A stretch of 64,000 nt of DNA from Morinoia aosen (lineage: Eukaryota > Arthropoda > Malacostraca > Amphipoda > Talitridae): positions 26,964,183 through 27,028,182 of the forward strand of contig CM059560.1 in the NCBI GenBank assembly GCA_030386875.1. Reading direction: 5' to 3'. The first letter of the stretch is position 1. Each line of letters starts with the position of its first letter. This document shows positions 43,433-54,080 of the stretch, piece by piece. Below the pieces are notes generated by a model. The model was not told the origin of the DNA. It saw nothing but the letters and a program-made list of their open reading frames with translations, and searched no databases. Both the position numbers and the translations under genes were made by a program.

Positions 43433-43975
43433 ATGATGAAAGTCACTCGCTCCAATTCAGTTGGATCTGAAGAAGCGCCTTCTTCGCCGGAATCTATTCT
43501 GGATTCATCGCCTCAACCCTCACCGAGTCCTCACACAGATTCTGTGTTTGAGGAAGACCCACCTCAGTATTCACCAGCATTTCGACCGGATGACAAGGAT
43601 GATAAATTCTCTCACTATGACGGGTACCATTCTTCCTCTCCTCAGCCTATCGACTATGATGAAGTAGATGAAACTTTTGGATGCCAAGATGATTTCGTGC
43701 GAGCTGTGCGCAGCGGAGATGCGCGAGACCTCAAGCGAATTCTGACCCGATATTCTCAGCTCATACAAATCAACAGAATGACAACTGACGGCCAAACTGC
43801 TCTCACTCAAAGTTGCTTAGATGGTAACTTAGAGATAGTCAAAGTTCTAATTGCCCATGGAGCCAACCCAGATCAGTCAAACCGAGATGGATTTTTACCG
43901 ATCCATGTAGCATGTTATACAGGTAGAAGTGAGCTCATAAAATTCTTTATGGATTTTGCGAGAAATAGAAGTTAG
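43433..43975 (+). CDS. Nrarp: Notch-regulated ankyrin repeat protein (Nrarp)
   Basis: A single-exon gene of 180 residues. Residues ~84-176 align well from memory with vertebrate Nrarp: an FVRAVRSGD helix, then GQTALTQSCLDGNLEIVKVL (vertebrate GQTALHQSVIDGNLELVKLL), then NRDGFLPIHVACYTGRSELI (vertebrate NRDGWSALHIAAFGGHQDIV). These form the small ankyrin block that binds the Notch intracellular domain-CSL complex and promotes Notch turnover. The ATG at 43433 sits in a strong context (accaccATGATG); a GTG 39 nt upstream is in frame but not a plausible start. Residues 1-83 are an acidic, Ser/Pro-rich extension with a PPQY motif (43-46). It has no counterpart in the roughly 114-residue vertebrate protein. 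It acts in the nucleus as Notch feedback, by family knowledge. Confidence 0.93.
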   Translation: MMKVTRSNSVGSEEAPSSPESILDSSPQPSPSPHTDSVFEEDPPQYSPAFRPDDKDDKFSHYDGYHSSSPQPIDYDEVDETFGCQDDFVRAVRSGDARDLKRILTRYSQLIQINRMTTDGQTALTQSCLDGNLEIVKVLIAHGANPDQSNRDGFLPIHVACYTGRSELIKFFMDFARNRS

Positions 43976-44990
43976 TGTTTAGTATTATTTTATCTCTAGC
44001 TGCGTAGATGCTCAGCTGAAGATCGAATGCACCTTTATCTAAGTATTTGAGTGTCTTATTCAATTCATGCGAGGCAGCTACGAATGTCGCATGCTAGCAT
44101 TCGAACTACCTGTTCTTTAGTTGACGTCTAGGCGTTACAGAGTGCCATAGAGACCTTTCTCATCTCATGTCAGGATGTGACCCAGCCCCTCCGCTTCAAT
44201 CGTCTGCTACTCGTAGTCTTTGAAGGAATTTGAGGGTGCCTTCACCGTAAATTCGTTCGCAACATTTTTGTACATTGTGCCTACCGACTCTCAACTGTAA
44301 AAGTCATCCAATTTGTTAAATTAGCCCAGGACTCAGCTACTCATTTTTTAAACCGCCCCATCTTTGTTCTTTTTGTATTATTATTGTTAACTTTTATCTA
44401 TTGTTATGTGCTCTAGGTCAAGGATTAACGTACGAATGACTCTATACATTCCCATGTAAATATATCCCTTGTAAAATTTCATTGTTATGAAACATGTGCT
44501 TCTGTGAAGCTCTTAGCTTACGAACTCATAACTTGATCTGTGGCGTTGCATAGTTGAGACTGTGATCCATTTGTAACAGTGCCTTGTGTGCTATATTCAA
44601 TGTTATTGTTACCTCTTGAAAATAATTAGTGGAAGTTTCTGTTGGAAAGAAACTTCTTTGTGTAATTATTTTCATGTCTTCATCAATGTTAGTGAAGACC
44701 CAATGTATTTTATTATCAATTTCAAATATAAACCATATATTTCGGAGTACAGTTATCTATTTTTTTACATACTTGTTTTCCTATCCTCCTGTGATAGGAT
44801 GTTTGTGAAGGAAGGGATATCCTTTACTGAGAGGCCTGGTAATAGCAAAATTGTAAATGGAAAACAACATGTGGCTTTAAGTTGCGTATGCTTCAAGAAA
44901 ACAGCATAAATGTTGATTAAATACAACCAGAAAAGTTCATCTTGAACATTTACGATTTGTCATTAGAAGTGTAGAAATAAAGGCCACTGA
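43976..44990 (+). other. Nrarp 3' UTR with two K-box motifs
   Basis: About 1 kb of AT-rich sequence to the first canonical AATAAA (44976-44981). K-boxes (TGTGAT) lie at 44561-44566 and 44790-44795. In Drosophila such boxes in Notch-target 3' UTRs are bound by miR-2/miR-11-type microRNAs. No Brd or GY box was found. A 107-codon frame (44586-44909) is not supported as a gene. Confidence 0.6.
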
Positions 44991-45599
44991 AAAATGGAAC
45001 AAAATATGAGAAACGAAGCAATTTTTAGACGAGTATATTTTTTTATTCTGACACGGAAATCATAATCAGAGGTTATTTGTAATTTTGCAGTTAACATTCT
45101 TCGCATTCGGATTTTAAACTCCTTTCTGGGCCATTGAGAGGTTTTTAGAAATATTCACCCACGTTAAACCTGCCGGCTCATGGATACTCGTATTCATTTC
45201 TTTACGATACGTACTAAATTGTGGCTTTAAAAAAATTAGCCCATTTACAATTCACTGAATACGTGGACGCGTTGTCGTAAGCTAATATGAAAAAAATGCA
45301 AGCTTTTCCAGGGACACCTGTGGATGACAGGTAGAAGCCAAGCGCTAAAGCGTCATCACGGCTAGATAGGAATTTTGGAGCACGCAGTGGCCTTCTCTAA
45401 TGCCCAGGAGTGGCGAGTAAGAATGAGTGGAATTTGCTTAATCAGGACCCTGTCCATCAGTTTGTGCTTGATATCTCTTAGGGTTGATGGTTCCCATGAT
45501 AAAATCTTGTACGTTTTCTAACTAACGGTGAACAAAGTATAATGGACGGTGAATGGGTGGCGGATTATAGCTTGGCTTACATTTTGCTCTAGTGTGAGT
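44991..45599. other. Intergenic, nothing supported
   Basis: Sequence between the Nrarp poly(A) region and the next plus-strand promoter. I see no exon or repeat. Confidence 0.4.
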
Positions 45600-45784
45600 G
45601 CCTAAATCGGCAGAATATTGTCCCGCCTTCGAGAAGCGGGCTTGTCTGGAAGAGGAGCCACAATCTGGCGTGGACGGGAGTGAGGGGAGAGGAGCGGCGG
45701 TGGTGGAGGGGCTTGCTCAACCAGTAGCGTGAGAATCTGCCTATACTCTCCAACCAGCACTTCTTGTAGTGGATAGCTGCGAGG
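45600..45784 (+). promoter_or_regulatory. Purine-rich GC island, probable promoter and 5' UTR
   Basis: A G/A-rich block (gagtgaggggagaggagcgg around 45690) lies immediately upstream of a signal-peptide-encoding ATG, with a weak TATA-like tatact near 45740. The composition resembles the Nrarp upstream block. Confidence 0.4.
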
Positions 45785-45962
45785 ATGCTGATGCTGCTGT
45801 CGTTGTTGGCAGTTGCTGCGACGGTGGCGCTCTCCCTCCCTAGCAGTGCCCGCCCGGTCGCGTCTGAAACTGATACCTCGGCAGCAGCATGTGGAGCTCC
45901 TCTGCGCGACGCGAGTTGCTGCTGCTCTGTGTATGGTTTCTCGTCCGCTACAGTTAGGATTG
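45785..45962 (+). CDS. Probable first coding exon of a secreted protein (partial)
   Basis: The ATG at 45785 opens MLMLLSLLAVAATVALSL, followed by small residues: a typical signal peptide with likely cleavage after about residue 20-26. It is followed by a Ser/Ala-rich stretch and four cysteines (one single, then CCC). GC-rich codons contrast with the AT-rich surroundings, which supports a real exon. The frame runs to 45991, but a splice donor is likely before the stop. Candidates are TTG|GTAAAA (exon end 45962) and TCTGT|GTATGG (exon end 45930). I could not find the next exon within the window, so the product is unknown. A secreted peptide or cysteine-rich extracellular protein is possible. 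Confidence 0.5.
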
Positions 45963-45991
45963 GTAAAACTTCAAGAACGCAGATGAAATAG

Positions 45992-47467
45992 TAAAACTAA
46001 ATACGTATTTTAGGTTTTCCCTCACCAACGGTTTTATGGCAGCGCTCATGACGAAATTTTCATCTCTGCTCCACTTTTTTGAATGATGAGCTCGTACAAA
46101 AGTCCACGAAAATGATATGCTCTTGTGAAAGTAGTCAAAAAAGCTTCTAGGGCAGCAGTATTAGTTACGTGTCGTAGGAATTGCAAATAGGTGTGAGCAA
46201 GCGCATATTGATTTGAATTTTGAACGATCTCGCACACAAAATTTTATGCGTTTGCAGCAACGCTGAAGCATAAACAAGGAACTATTTAGGATACAGACAC
46301 TCAGAGTACAGTAAAGGTCAACTCGATAATCACCGTGAGCGGATGAAATAACCAATTCTGCAGGTGAAAAGTACGGATAGAATCGCTATCTATCTAGTTT
46401 GCCTTTGTCCAACAAACCGTGCTCGAATTCGGGTTTTTCATTTAATTTTTGTGTAAATATTTGTCATTCAACCCTCTTCCATAGAAAAACAATTTAATGC
46501 AACATGTGAAACACTTGCAAATGGAGTACATTCTGATGTAAAACTTGTTTAACGACGATAGATAATTGCAATGCGAACTCGAGACCAAATCGTCTGATTT
46601 TCAGATTGATTTGCATCTTCATGCTTGAGCAAGACTAAGTTGTTTGATTATAAACCATTTTAGGTTGTTTAAAACAAATTAATGATTGAAATGACTTAGC
46701 ATTTCAATTACGTTGACACTTCTACATGAGTTTCTTTATTTACGTGAGTTCTTTTTTTTTAATACTTTGGAGCAGAATAAAAAATCGGATACACAATCGG
46801 CACCTACCTATTGGCACATTGACAAAAGCATCATCAAATTAGTGAGAAATTTATGTATTTTTGTGGCAGAGCAACTCCATAGTGGCAATGACGAGCGCTT
46901 AAGATTGCGCATCCGTTGTCCCTTCGGGCCGCGGATGTGAACAAAAACAAGAATTGCAATTTATTTCGTGTACCAGGTGCGTTTTGAAGTGGGCCACTCG
47001 GTCATGTGAGGCAAGATGAGGAAGGCAAGTTAGGAGACCACAACTTTTCATAACATCAGTAATTTGCCACGCTTCATTTACTGGAATTTGTTGACAATAA
47101 AATAGTCTTTCACTGATTCTTTCATTGACAAGGAATGGCGGTTATGCTTTTTCCTCTGCGTAAAAACATTTACAAATACCAGATGGGCAAATTCATCTTC
47201 AACACAATTTGGCTGATTAACAATTGAAAGCAGAACGTTAAATGGACCGTCACAAAGAAATAACGAAGAAGAAAATATTCGAAGAATGAGTCTATAACCA
47301 TGCCTGGAGCAGGTATTCCATTAACGATATCTGTCGTGACAGTGTAATTTGAAGCTGGTAATGACGACTGTTTTCTGATACCTGGTTGGGCTGCATGCGT
47401 AACAAATGAATAATTTCTTTTGTTGCATCTTAATTAGTCGACGACATACTATGAAAATAAGAGAAAC

Positions 47468-47468
<1 letters not shown>
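45992..47468. other. Gene-poor stretch, possible intron
   Basis: May be the first intron of the secreted-protein gene. Short frames on both strands have no support. Confidence 0.35.

Positions 47469-47517
<49 letters not shown>
47469..47517. repeat. (TA)n microsatellite
   Basis: An uninterrupted TA dinucleotide run of about 24 units. Confidence 0.98.
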
Positions 47518-47520
<3 letters not shown>

Positions 47521-50500
47521 ATGTTTATTAATGAATACTTTACTAAATCGTTTTTAGCTTATCAATTGAAAATTATCAACCCAAATATATGACCTTTCGC
47601 AACAAGGTTTAAATGTAACCCAACGCAGCAGAACTCGTACTTCAAAAGAAAATAATATAACAGAAGAAAATGATTTGAATTACGAGTCCAAACGTCCGCT
47701 ACCGGAGCACCTTTCGTCCAGCTCATAACTGTACTGAGGGTAAATGGAGAAATTTGATTCTTTTTAAGTGCGAACCCTATTCGAACATGGTACTTGGGTC
47801 GAAATTGGATTAAAAATCCCCGAGGGATTATGATCTAGAGTCTAGGGCAGTGAAATTAAGAATGTCAAGTGTCAATTCATTTCACGAAGCATAAACACCC
47901 CCAGAAAATATCGTTCATTGATAACTACACTTTACCTACGTCTTACTGAGTAATAGTAGCAGCACAAAGGTTACCAGCCCTTCGACAACATAGGACTAAT
48001 GCGCCGAATTCACGTCTAACTGAAACAAGAAACTGTTTATACCTGACTTTCATGAAAGCAACTACCGCATATCGTATAGAGATGGTAATGTGAGGAATGG
48101 ACTGAGAGACACGTAACAGACATCGATGTCTCATCCTCACTTAAATTTGGCAACGGATATCCAGTTACTGATACGCTCAATCCTTCGTTAAGCACCAACC
48201 GGAGACAGAAGACATATCTACAGGACGCTTGCAGACTCATCATAACAGCAACGTGCAACCTCTTCAAGTCTTTTCTTACTGAATATGCGAACAACAATAC
48301 TTATAGATGTAAACGCTGGGCTGTATAATATGAACGATAAACCAGCATTTAGTTTCCTGTAAACTTTGTAAAGGCTTTACATTTTCTGATACATCGGTTC
48401 ATAATCGCGAACTAATCTGTTTTAAAGAACTCTCGAATAAGAAGACACAACTCTCGGAAAAAACATTCTATTTAAAATCTACACTTCTTCCATAAACCAC
48501 CGTACCCATGATCAGGAGATTGAAATAAAGCCAGAATGACACGGGAAAAAATGACTTTCGATTAAACATCTTAACAAACTTTGTCTTCATTGAAACCGAA
48601 ATAAAACGCTTGAGTTTTAGAGCCAAGAATGGTAAAAACATTGGTCGTTTTTGCAGATGAAAGGCAGAGGCTAGACTGATGTGCAGGTTTATTAAAGGCT
48701 CAACCAAAAACGTTTCTGTCAAAAAAATCATTATACATTGGGATAATAAATGGAATGAGATTCTTAATTTCTATCACCTCTTAATTTCTATCGAGTAACT
48801 CAGAAACGACCCTAAAGAATAGGAGTTGATGGGCATTACATCAAAGTTTCAAAATATGTTACATCTCATTTAGGGTCCAAGTCTGGGTTTGGGATTGTGT
48901 ATTTCCGACGAAGCATGTAACTAACATTGTTTTTGATTACGACTATGCCCTTTTCGAAACGGGCGGTCTTCAACTGTACAGCTTAGTAATGAAAACGATA
49001 TTCAGAAGGGTAAATAAACTTGTCGACGAAATCTGACCCTCTGGCAGTATGATCAAGCGAGCGAGTACATGTCTCTCATTGACAAGTCGTTGCTTGCATA
49101 AATCCCCAGGTCTCACGTCATTGCTTGCATGAATCCTGACGCCTCAAGTCGTTATTTGCAAAAATCCCCCGTTAACCCCTCGCCGGGCAAACACTCGTCA
49201 TCATCCAATTTCGCCTTCCCAGACTGGAAAGAGTAAACTCGTTCCAAAATACAAGTGAAATAGTAAAAATGAATAAAAACAAGAGTTATTCCAAAGTTCA
49301 AAGTTGAAAGTGACAAAAAAGAAATATTTTTTCTTTGATAAAGAAATATGCTTTCATGCTTCCCCATTGAAAATTTTGCCGAAGAAGGGGTTAATTCGGG
49401 GTAAATTTTTATGGGAGCAAGAGTTAAAGGTTAATTTTTTCTCCTTTGAATGAACTGACCCGTTTCTGAATGAACCCGTTTCTGAGAAATTAACCTCATG
49501 AGATATGTTAGGCAAAATGTCGTAAAAACATATTTGAATTTACTACACCACTCGATTTAAACGAAGGAATGCGTACAGAATGAGAGTTATTCATCAAATT
49601 TGAAGTTACACGACTGTTACCGCAAAAATTAAGACCATACAAAAGTTATTGGAAAGTCGTATACATTTTATGAACAGGTCGCGTACGAGTTCCATCGCTC
49701 ATAACCAACGGTGAAAGAAGATGTAACTTCGAACGTTTCTCATTTTCATTTTGAAGACAGGTATTTTGACGCGAAAACTTACTCAAGGCTCATGAATTGT
49801 AAAAGAAATTTCATCTAAGGCTTGGAAATGATAGAATAATCAAGTACATATTTACGAATACTTTACAAATATTTGATAATATTTGTTTGCAATTACGTAA
49901 GATTTTTGAGTGTAAGAGATAGCAGTTCTCAAAAAGAGACATAATAGGTATCTATATATTGCTACTATAGATATCTACTGCTAGGCATAGCAGACAATTC
50001 TTGCTACGACCATAAACGTTGTCAGATCTGCATTTATGTGATGAAATTTGAATTATTTTACAAGACTTTATCAAAACCTTACATTCCCATGCGTTACTGC
50101 AGCTAATCGTAAAAAATGGATAAATTTTAAAAAAGAGAACACAAATTTAAATCAACAGAACTGACATTTGAAAAAAATGAAGCTATCAAATTCAAATAGA
50201 GAGGGCATCTCGCTGTTCAAACGGTTTATTTGTTTAGTAATCTTGAGCATGGGAGAGGTTGTATTTGTGACGAGGTTCAGCGTATCTGGCTGGGTCCGGC
50301 CTTACTTCGCGCCTCACAAGGTTTTGACGAAGGTTTGAGGTTTTAATGCTGGCTTTACTGAAGCAAGTTCCCAGAGTGGCCTTCTATCGGCCATAGTTTC
50401 TTGTATTAATAGAAATTTACATAGAAGATACCAAATTTGTGAATTTAGCCAATTTTCACACGAAAATACCCGTCTTGCGTTTAGCCTAGTTTTACCTGCA

Positions 50501-51025
50501 ATTGCCATAGTCACCCGAAAGTATACTAGAAAAAAGCTAAATACTAATTTTATGAATTGAGGTTATTGAAGTATCATCGCAATTATTCCCAAAACTAAGG
50601 AAAAGAAAATCAGTGCGCATTTGCAGACAATCTGCAGAAAAATGTTTTGGTTTAGGCCATTAATTTTGAAATTTGTATAACTAAAAACTAGAAAGCTTAT
50701 ATACGTATTATGCACGTTTGTATCGCACGTTTGTACCATATGGGGCTTTACTGCACTTGTCTCAAATATAAAATATAAGGCCCTTCTAATGACTCTCCTA
50801 CAATAAGAAAAAGAGCAATTAAGATCAAACTTTTTCACTCAATAATATCTCACTTAAATATTTGAATATTCTAGAATATTACTTGGCAGTTTTGTTGACG
50901 ATACGATTTTTCATCGAAATTTGTTATGTTTTTATTGCTTATTGCGAAGCTAAAATGAGGAAAACCCATGCAACAAGTACAGGCAGTTTGACTGAGCATA
51001 CCGCTGTTTTTTATGGATAATGTTA
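47518..51025. other. Gene-poor stretch, nothing supported
   Basis: AT-rich, with no frame longer than 91 codons and no recognisable domain, RNA or repeat. Confidence 0.4.
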
Positions 51026-51101
51026 TATCGGTCCAATTATGATTGATTTGTAATGTTATCGGTCCAATTATGATTAAGAATATATCGGTCCAATTATGAT
51101 T
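51026..51101 (+). repeat. Three copies of a 19-bp motif
   Basis: tatcggtccaattatgatt occurs exactly at 51026, 51057 and 51083, with spacers of 12 and 7 bp. The motifs are perfect while the spacers differ, which is unusual for a plain tandem array. Confidence 0.92.
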
Positions 51102-53079
51102 GAGCAGCTATCTCACGCGGGCCCCTCGTGTACAGTAAGCTGCTGCAAAACCCGTTAAAAACACATTGGAGGATGAACATTTGCCCAAACTAGCCAGACG
51201 CAAAACTTCGCCCTCTTAAATTTACCGCTGCATCATGTGCTGTAGTATCACCTGCTGCACAAATTCAAAATTGACACTGCTCGCACAACAAAAAATAAAT
51301 AGAATTGCTTAGCTAGGTATGCAGCTCGCATCTGTCTATACCGCCCAATCGAGTTCAGATGAACTGTGTAAGGCTGAAAATTTACTTATCATGGTAAAAA
51401 ATTTGCCAATAAACACCAATTTGCCCAAATTTTCAGCAAAGTAAAGTAAACAGATTTAATCGAGATGTTAGAGACCGAATTAAGGCGACAAGAGGCTTCC
51501 TGTATAGACAGACTATGAGGCCCAGTATATGGAGTGAGAGCGCCGTTATCTGGCATATCAGCAATGAGAGATCAAGTACCCCACCGTGTACAAAAAATAA
51601 AAGCTTCCATCGATAAACTTTTATCTGTATTGAAACTACTCTTCTCTCTGAATGAGTTGGTCTCCTCGACATGGCTAAGTTTAAACTTTAATATAATTCA
51701 CAGGATATCAAATGCACTTACCTTTCTCGACGGAATATTGAAACTTCGCACAACTAATATTGCAACATGCTATTCTGCGCAATTTACACATGGGTAAATT
51801 CTAGTGTCAAGGCGTTTAAAATTCATTGTAGTATTACGCTTACTTTAACTGAGAAAGGCACCCTAAAAACTCGATTCTAATCCCACGTCGCGAGCTTCTT
51901 ACCGAAAAGGTATCTAGTTTGTCTAGGGAGAGAGTTTATTCCTTATCGTCTAGACACTTTTTTTTATTGGCCGGAAGTACTAGTGTATCTAATTCATGAA
52001 AAATAGGTGAACATATTCAACCCAGCCCCAAGGCATGTGTTGCGTGAGAAGGTTGGCTCGCCGGTGACCAGCGTAAAACCAAGCCCCGAGTTTTTAATCG
52101 TAGATTGCATGGTCACGATAAGACATCAGCGATCACTTCAAGTGTTCTCTTCTGTATGAGCATAATAGTTTGCTCCTTAGAAGGACTCGCATGAGTGGCC
52201 TCCTGATAAGATGTCTTCAGAGGCCATTGTCACGGAGGTGTATTGGTTGTTCTTCTGACTCCTTTCATGATTGTCTTATTCCTGTGCTGTTTATGAGGTC
52301 ATCAGATGCAAGATTAAGCGTTCTTAGAACTGATATATCTTCCACTGATGTTACCCGTACATTCGCTTCGAGGTGGTTTTCGTTTACTTTAATACTTTTG
52401 AAATTTAATTAAATATTTCCAATCTCTCGTGTTGCTGAATCGTAGAGAACGGCACTAATTATTAAGGTAATCTTGAAATAGTTTTTGATGAAGAAATTCC
52501 GGCTCAGATGAAATTTTTTATCTTTATGGAAAGGGATACGTCAGTTTGGCACAAAAAACAGAATGACACAAAAAGTAAAGGAGAGCTAATAAGATACACT
52601 TTTGTAAAATTTAAAGCGTTTCTAAGAAAACTTTGAACGATATATTGCAGTACAAAGATGACTGTAGGCAATACAGCTTTCTAGCTGATACTCGGGACAG
52701 TTTAAGATCTAAAACAACAGCATCACTTCTAATTTAGGCTATCATCAATTGCCTCATTCAATTTCATTCCACAAAACAATCAACTTTTTTGTAACAGTTC
52801 AAGGTACAACTATGCATAACTCAAAATACAACCATTTCACCAAGTTGTGCAAGCACCCATGAAAGTCCCTCAACCCTCATAACCATTATATCAACTTACA
52901 AGTTACATTCACTTCAAACAACACTATCATGTCTAGCTCTTCTTTGCGTCACGGAAACACTTAACGTTGTCACCATTTTGATTCACTTTCATTCCCGTCT
53001 GTAGTTCCCTGCAGCAGCACGAGACTAGAGCTGATTTTTGAAGCGTTTCTAAAAGCATCCGTAGATGCCTTCATTATAA
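51102..53079. other. Gene-poor stretch, nothing supported
   Basis: Slightly GC-richer patches near 52.0-52.4 kb carry an 80-codon plus-strand frame with no recognisable domain. Nothing is supported. Confidence 0.4.
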
Positions 53080-53166
53080 TTATTATTATTACTATTATTA
53101 TTATTATTATTTGTATTATTATTATTATTTTTATTATTATGATTATTATTATTATTATTATTATTA
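53080..53166. repeat. (TTA)n microsatellite, imperfect
   Basis: An imperfect TTA/ATT trinucleotide run with occasional substitutions. Confidence 0.95.
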
Positions 53167-54038
53167 CTCTTTTATCATTTATTTATGATTTTGTTATAAT
53201 TTTGTACGATTAAAAATAATACGTGTTTTGTTAACAATTAACATACAATACGCTTTAGAGTTACATCAACTTCTTGTCGTTGTTCGTATTTGGTAAGTTA
53301 GCGTTTTACTAATATTAAACACACAACGTGACATGTACCTGAATATTACAGTCATTATTTAATTTCCTAATAGGAACGCAGACGTTAACAATTCTTCGGA
53401 TAGTTACATCGGAAATATACGCTTCTCTGTCTTTTTTTCGAAGAACTATATTTTTTGCGTACTATTTGCGGCTTCATTTCGATCTTCGGGTCCTCTGATA
53501 CGGAAAAAGTTAAGAGTACATGATCCAATCGTAACATGGCCCCTAACCTCTCACATTTACCTGAGCTCATTCATGTCTTTTGGCATTCCTCAACTAGCAA
53601 TCGTCAGGTACTGCGGAGCTGAAAGTTGCTCTTCAAGTATCGCACCTTCCAACGCCACCAATATATACTCCATCCTCAATGAAAAATAAATAGTTTATAA
53701 TTTACATCTGAATCAAAATTATCTCCTATTCCGGGAATTGACTAGGGATTGTCAAAAACATAAAAAGAAAATATCTGGGTCCTTAACCCTTTTCACACGA
53801 AGACTGTACGGACTCGTCCGACCTCGTACCTACTTACATACGTACTCGTAACTCAGTCACGACAACCTCCATTACAACCAGGGCCTAAATAACCGCCTCT
53901 CTGAATATCGTCACCCCCAAAATTCAGTACCACGAGTACTCTCATCAGTAATATATTTCTATGACTGAAGCAACCAGTAACATAATCTCCACGAATAACA
54001 CCAGCATCCCATGACCAGGGCAACTGCCACCATCGTAC
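53167..54038. other. Gene-poor stretch, nothing supported
   Basis: No supported exon or RNA gene is seen. Confidence 0.4.
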
Positions 54039-54080
54039 CAACCGCCACCACGACCACCATCACCACCACCACCACATCTC
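54039..54080. repeat. (CCA)n-type trinucleotide run
   Basis: A degenerate CCACCA/ACCATC run. On the minus strand it yields an artefactual poly-Val frame that mimics a membrane segment. Confidence 0.75.

Noticed and set aside
44586-44909. 107-codon plus-strand frame after Nrarp
   Set aside because: AT-rich, no recognisable domain, lies in the Nrarp 3' UTR before the poly(A) signal.
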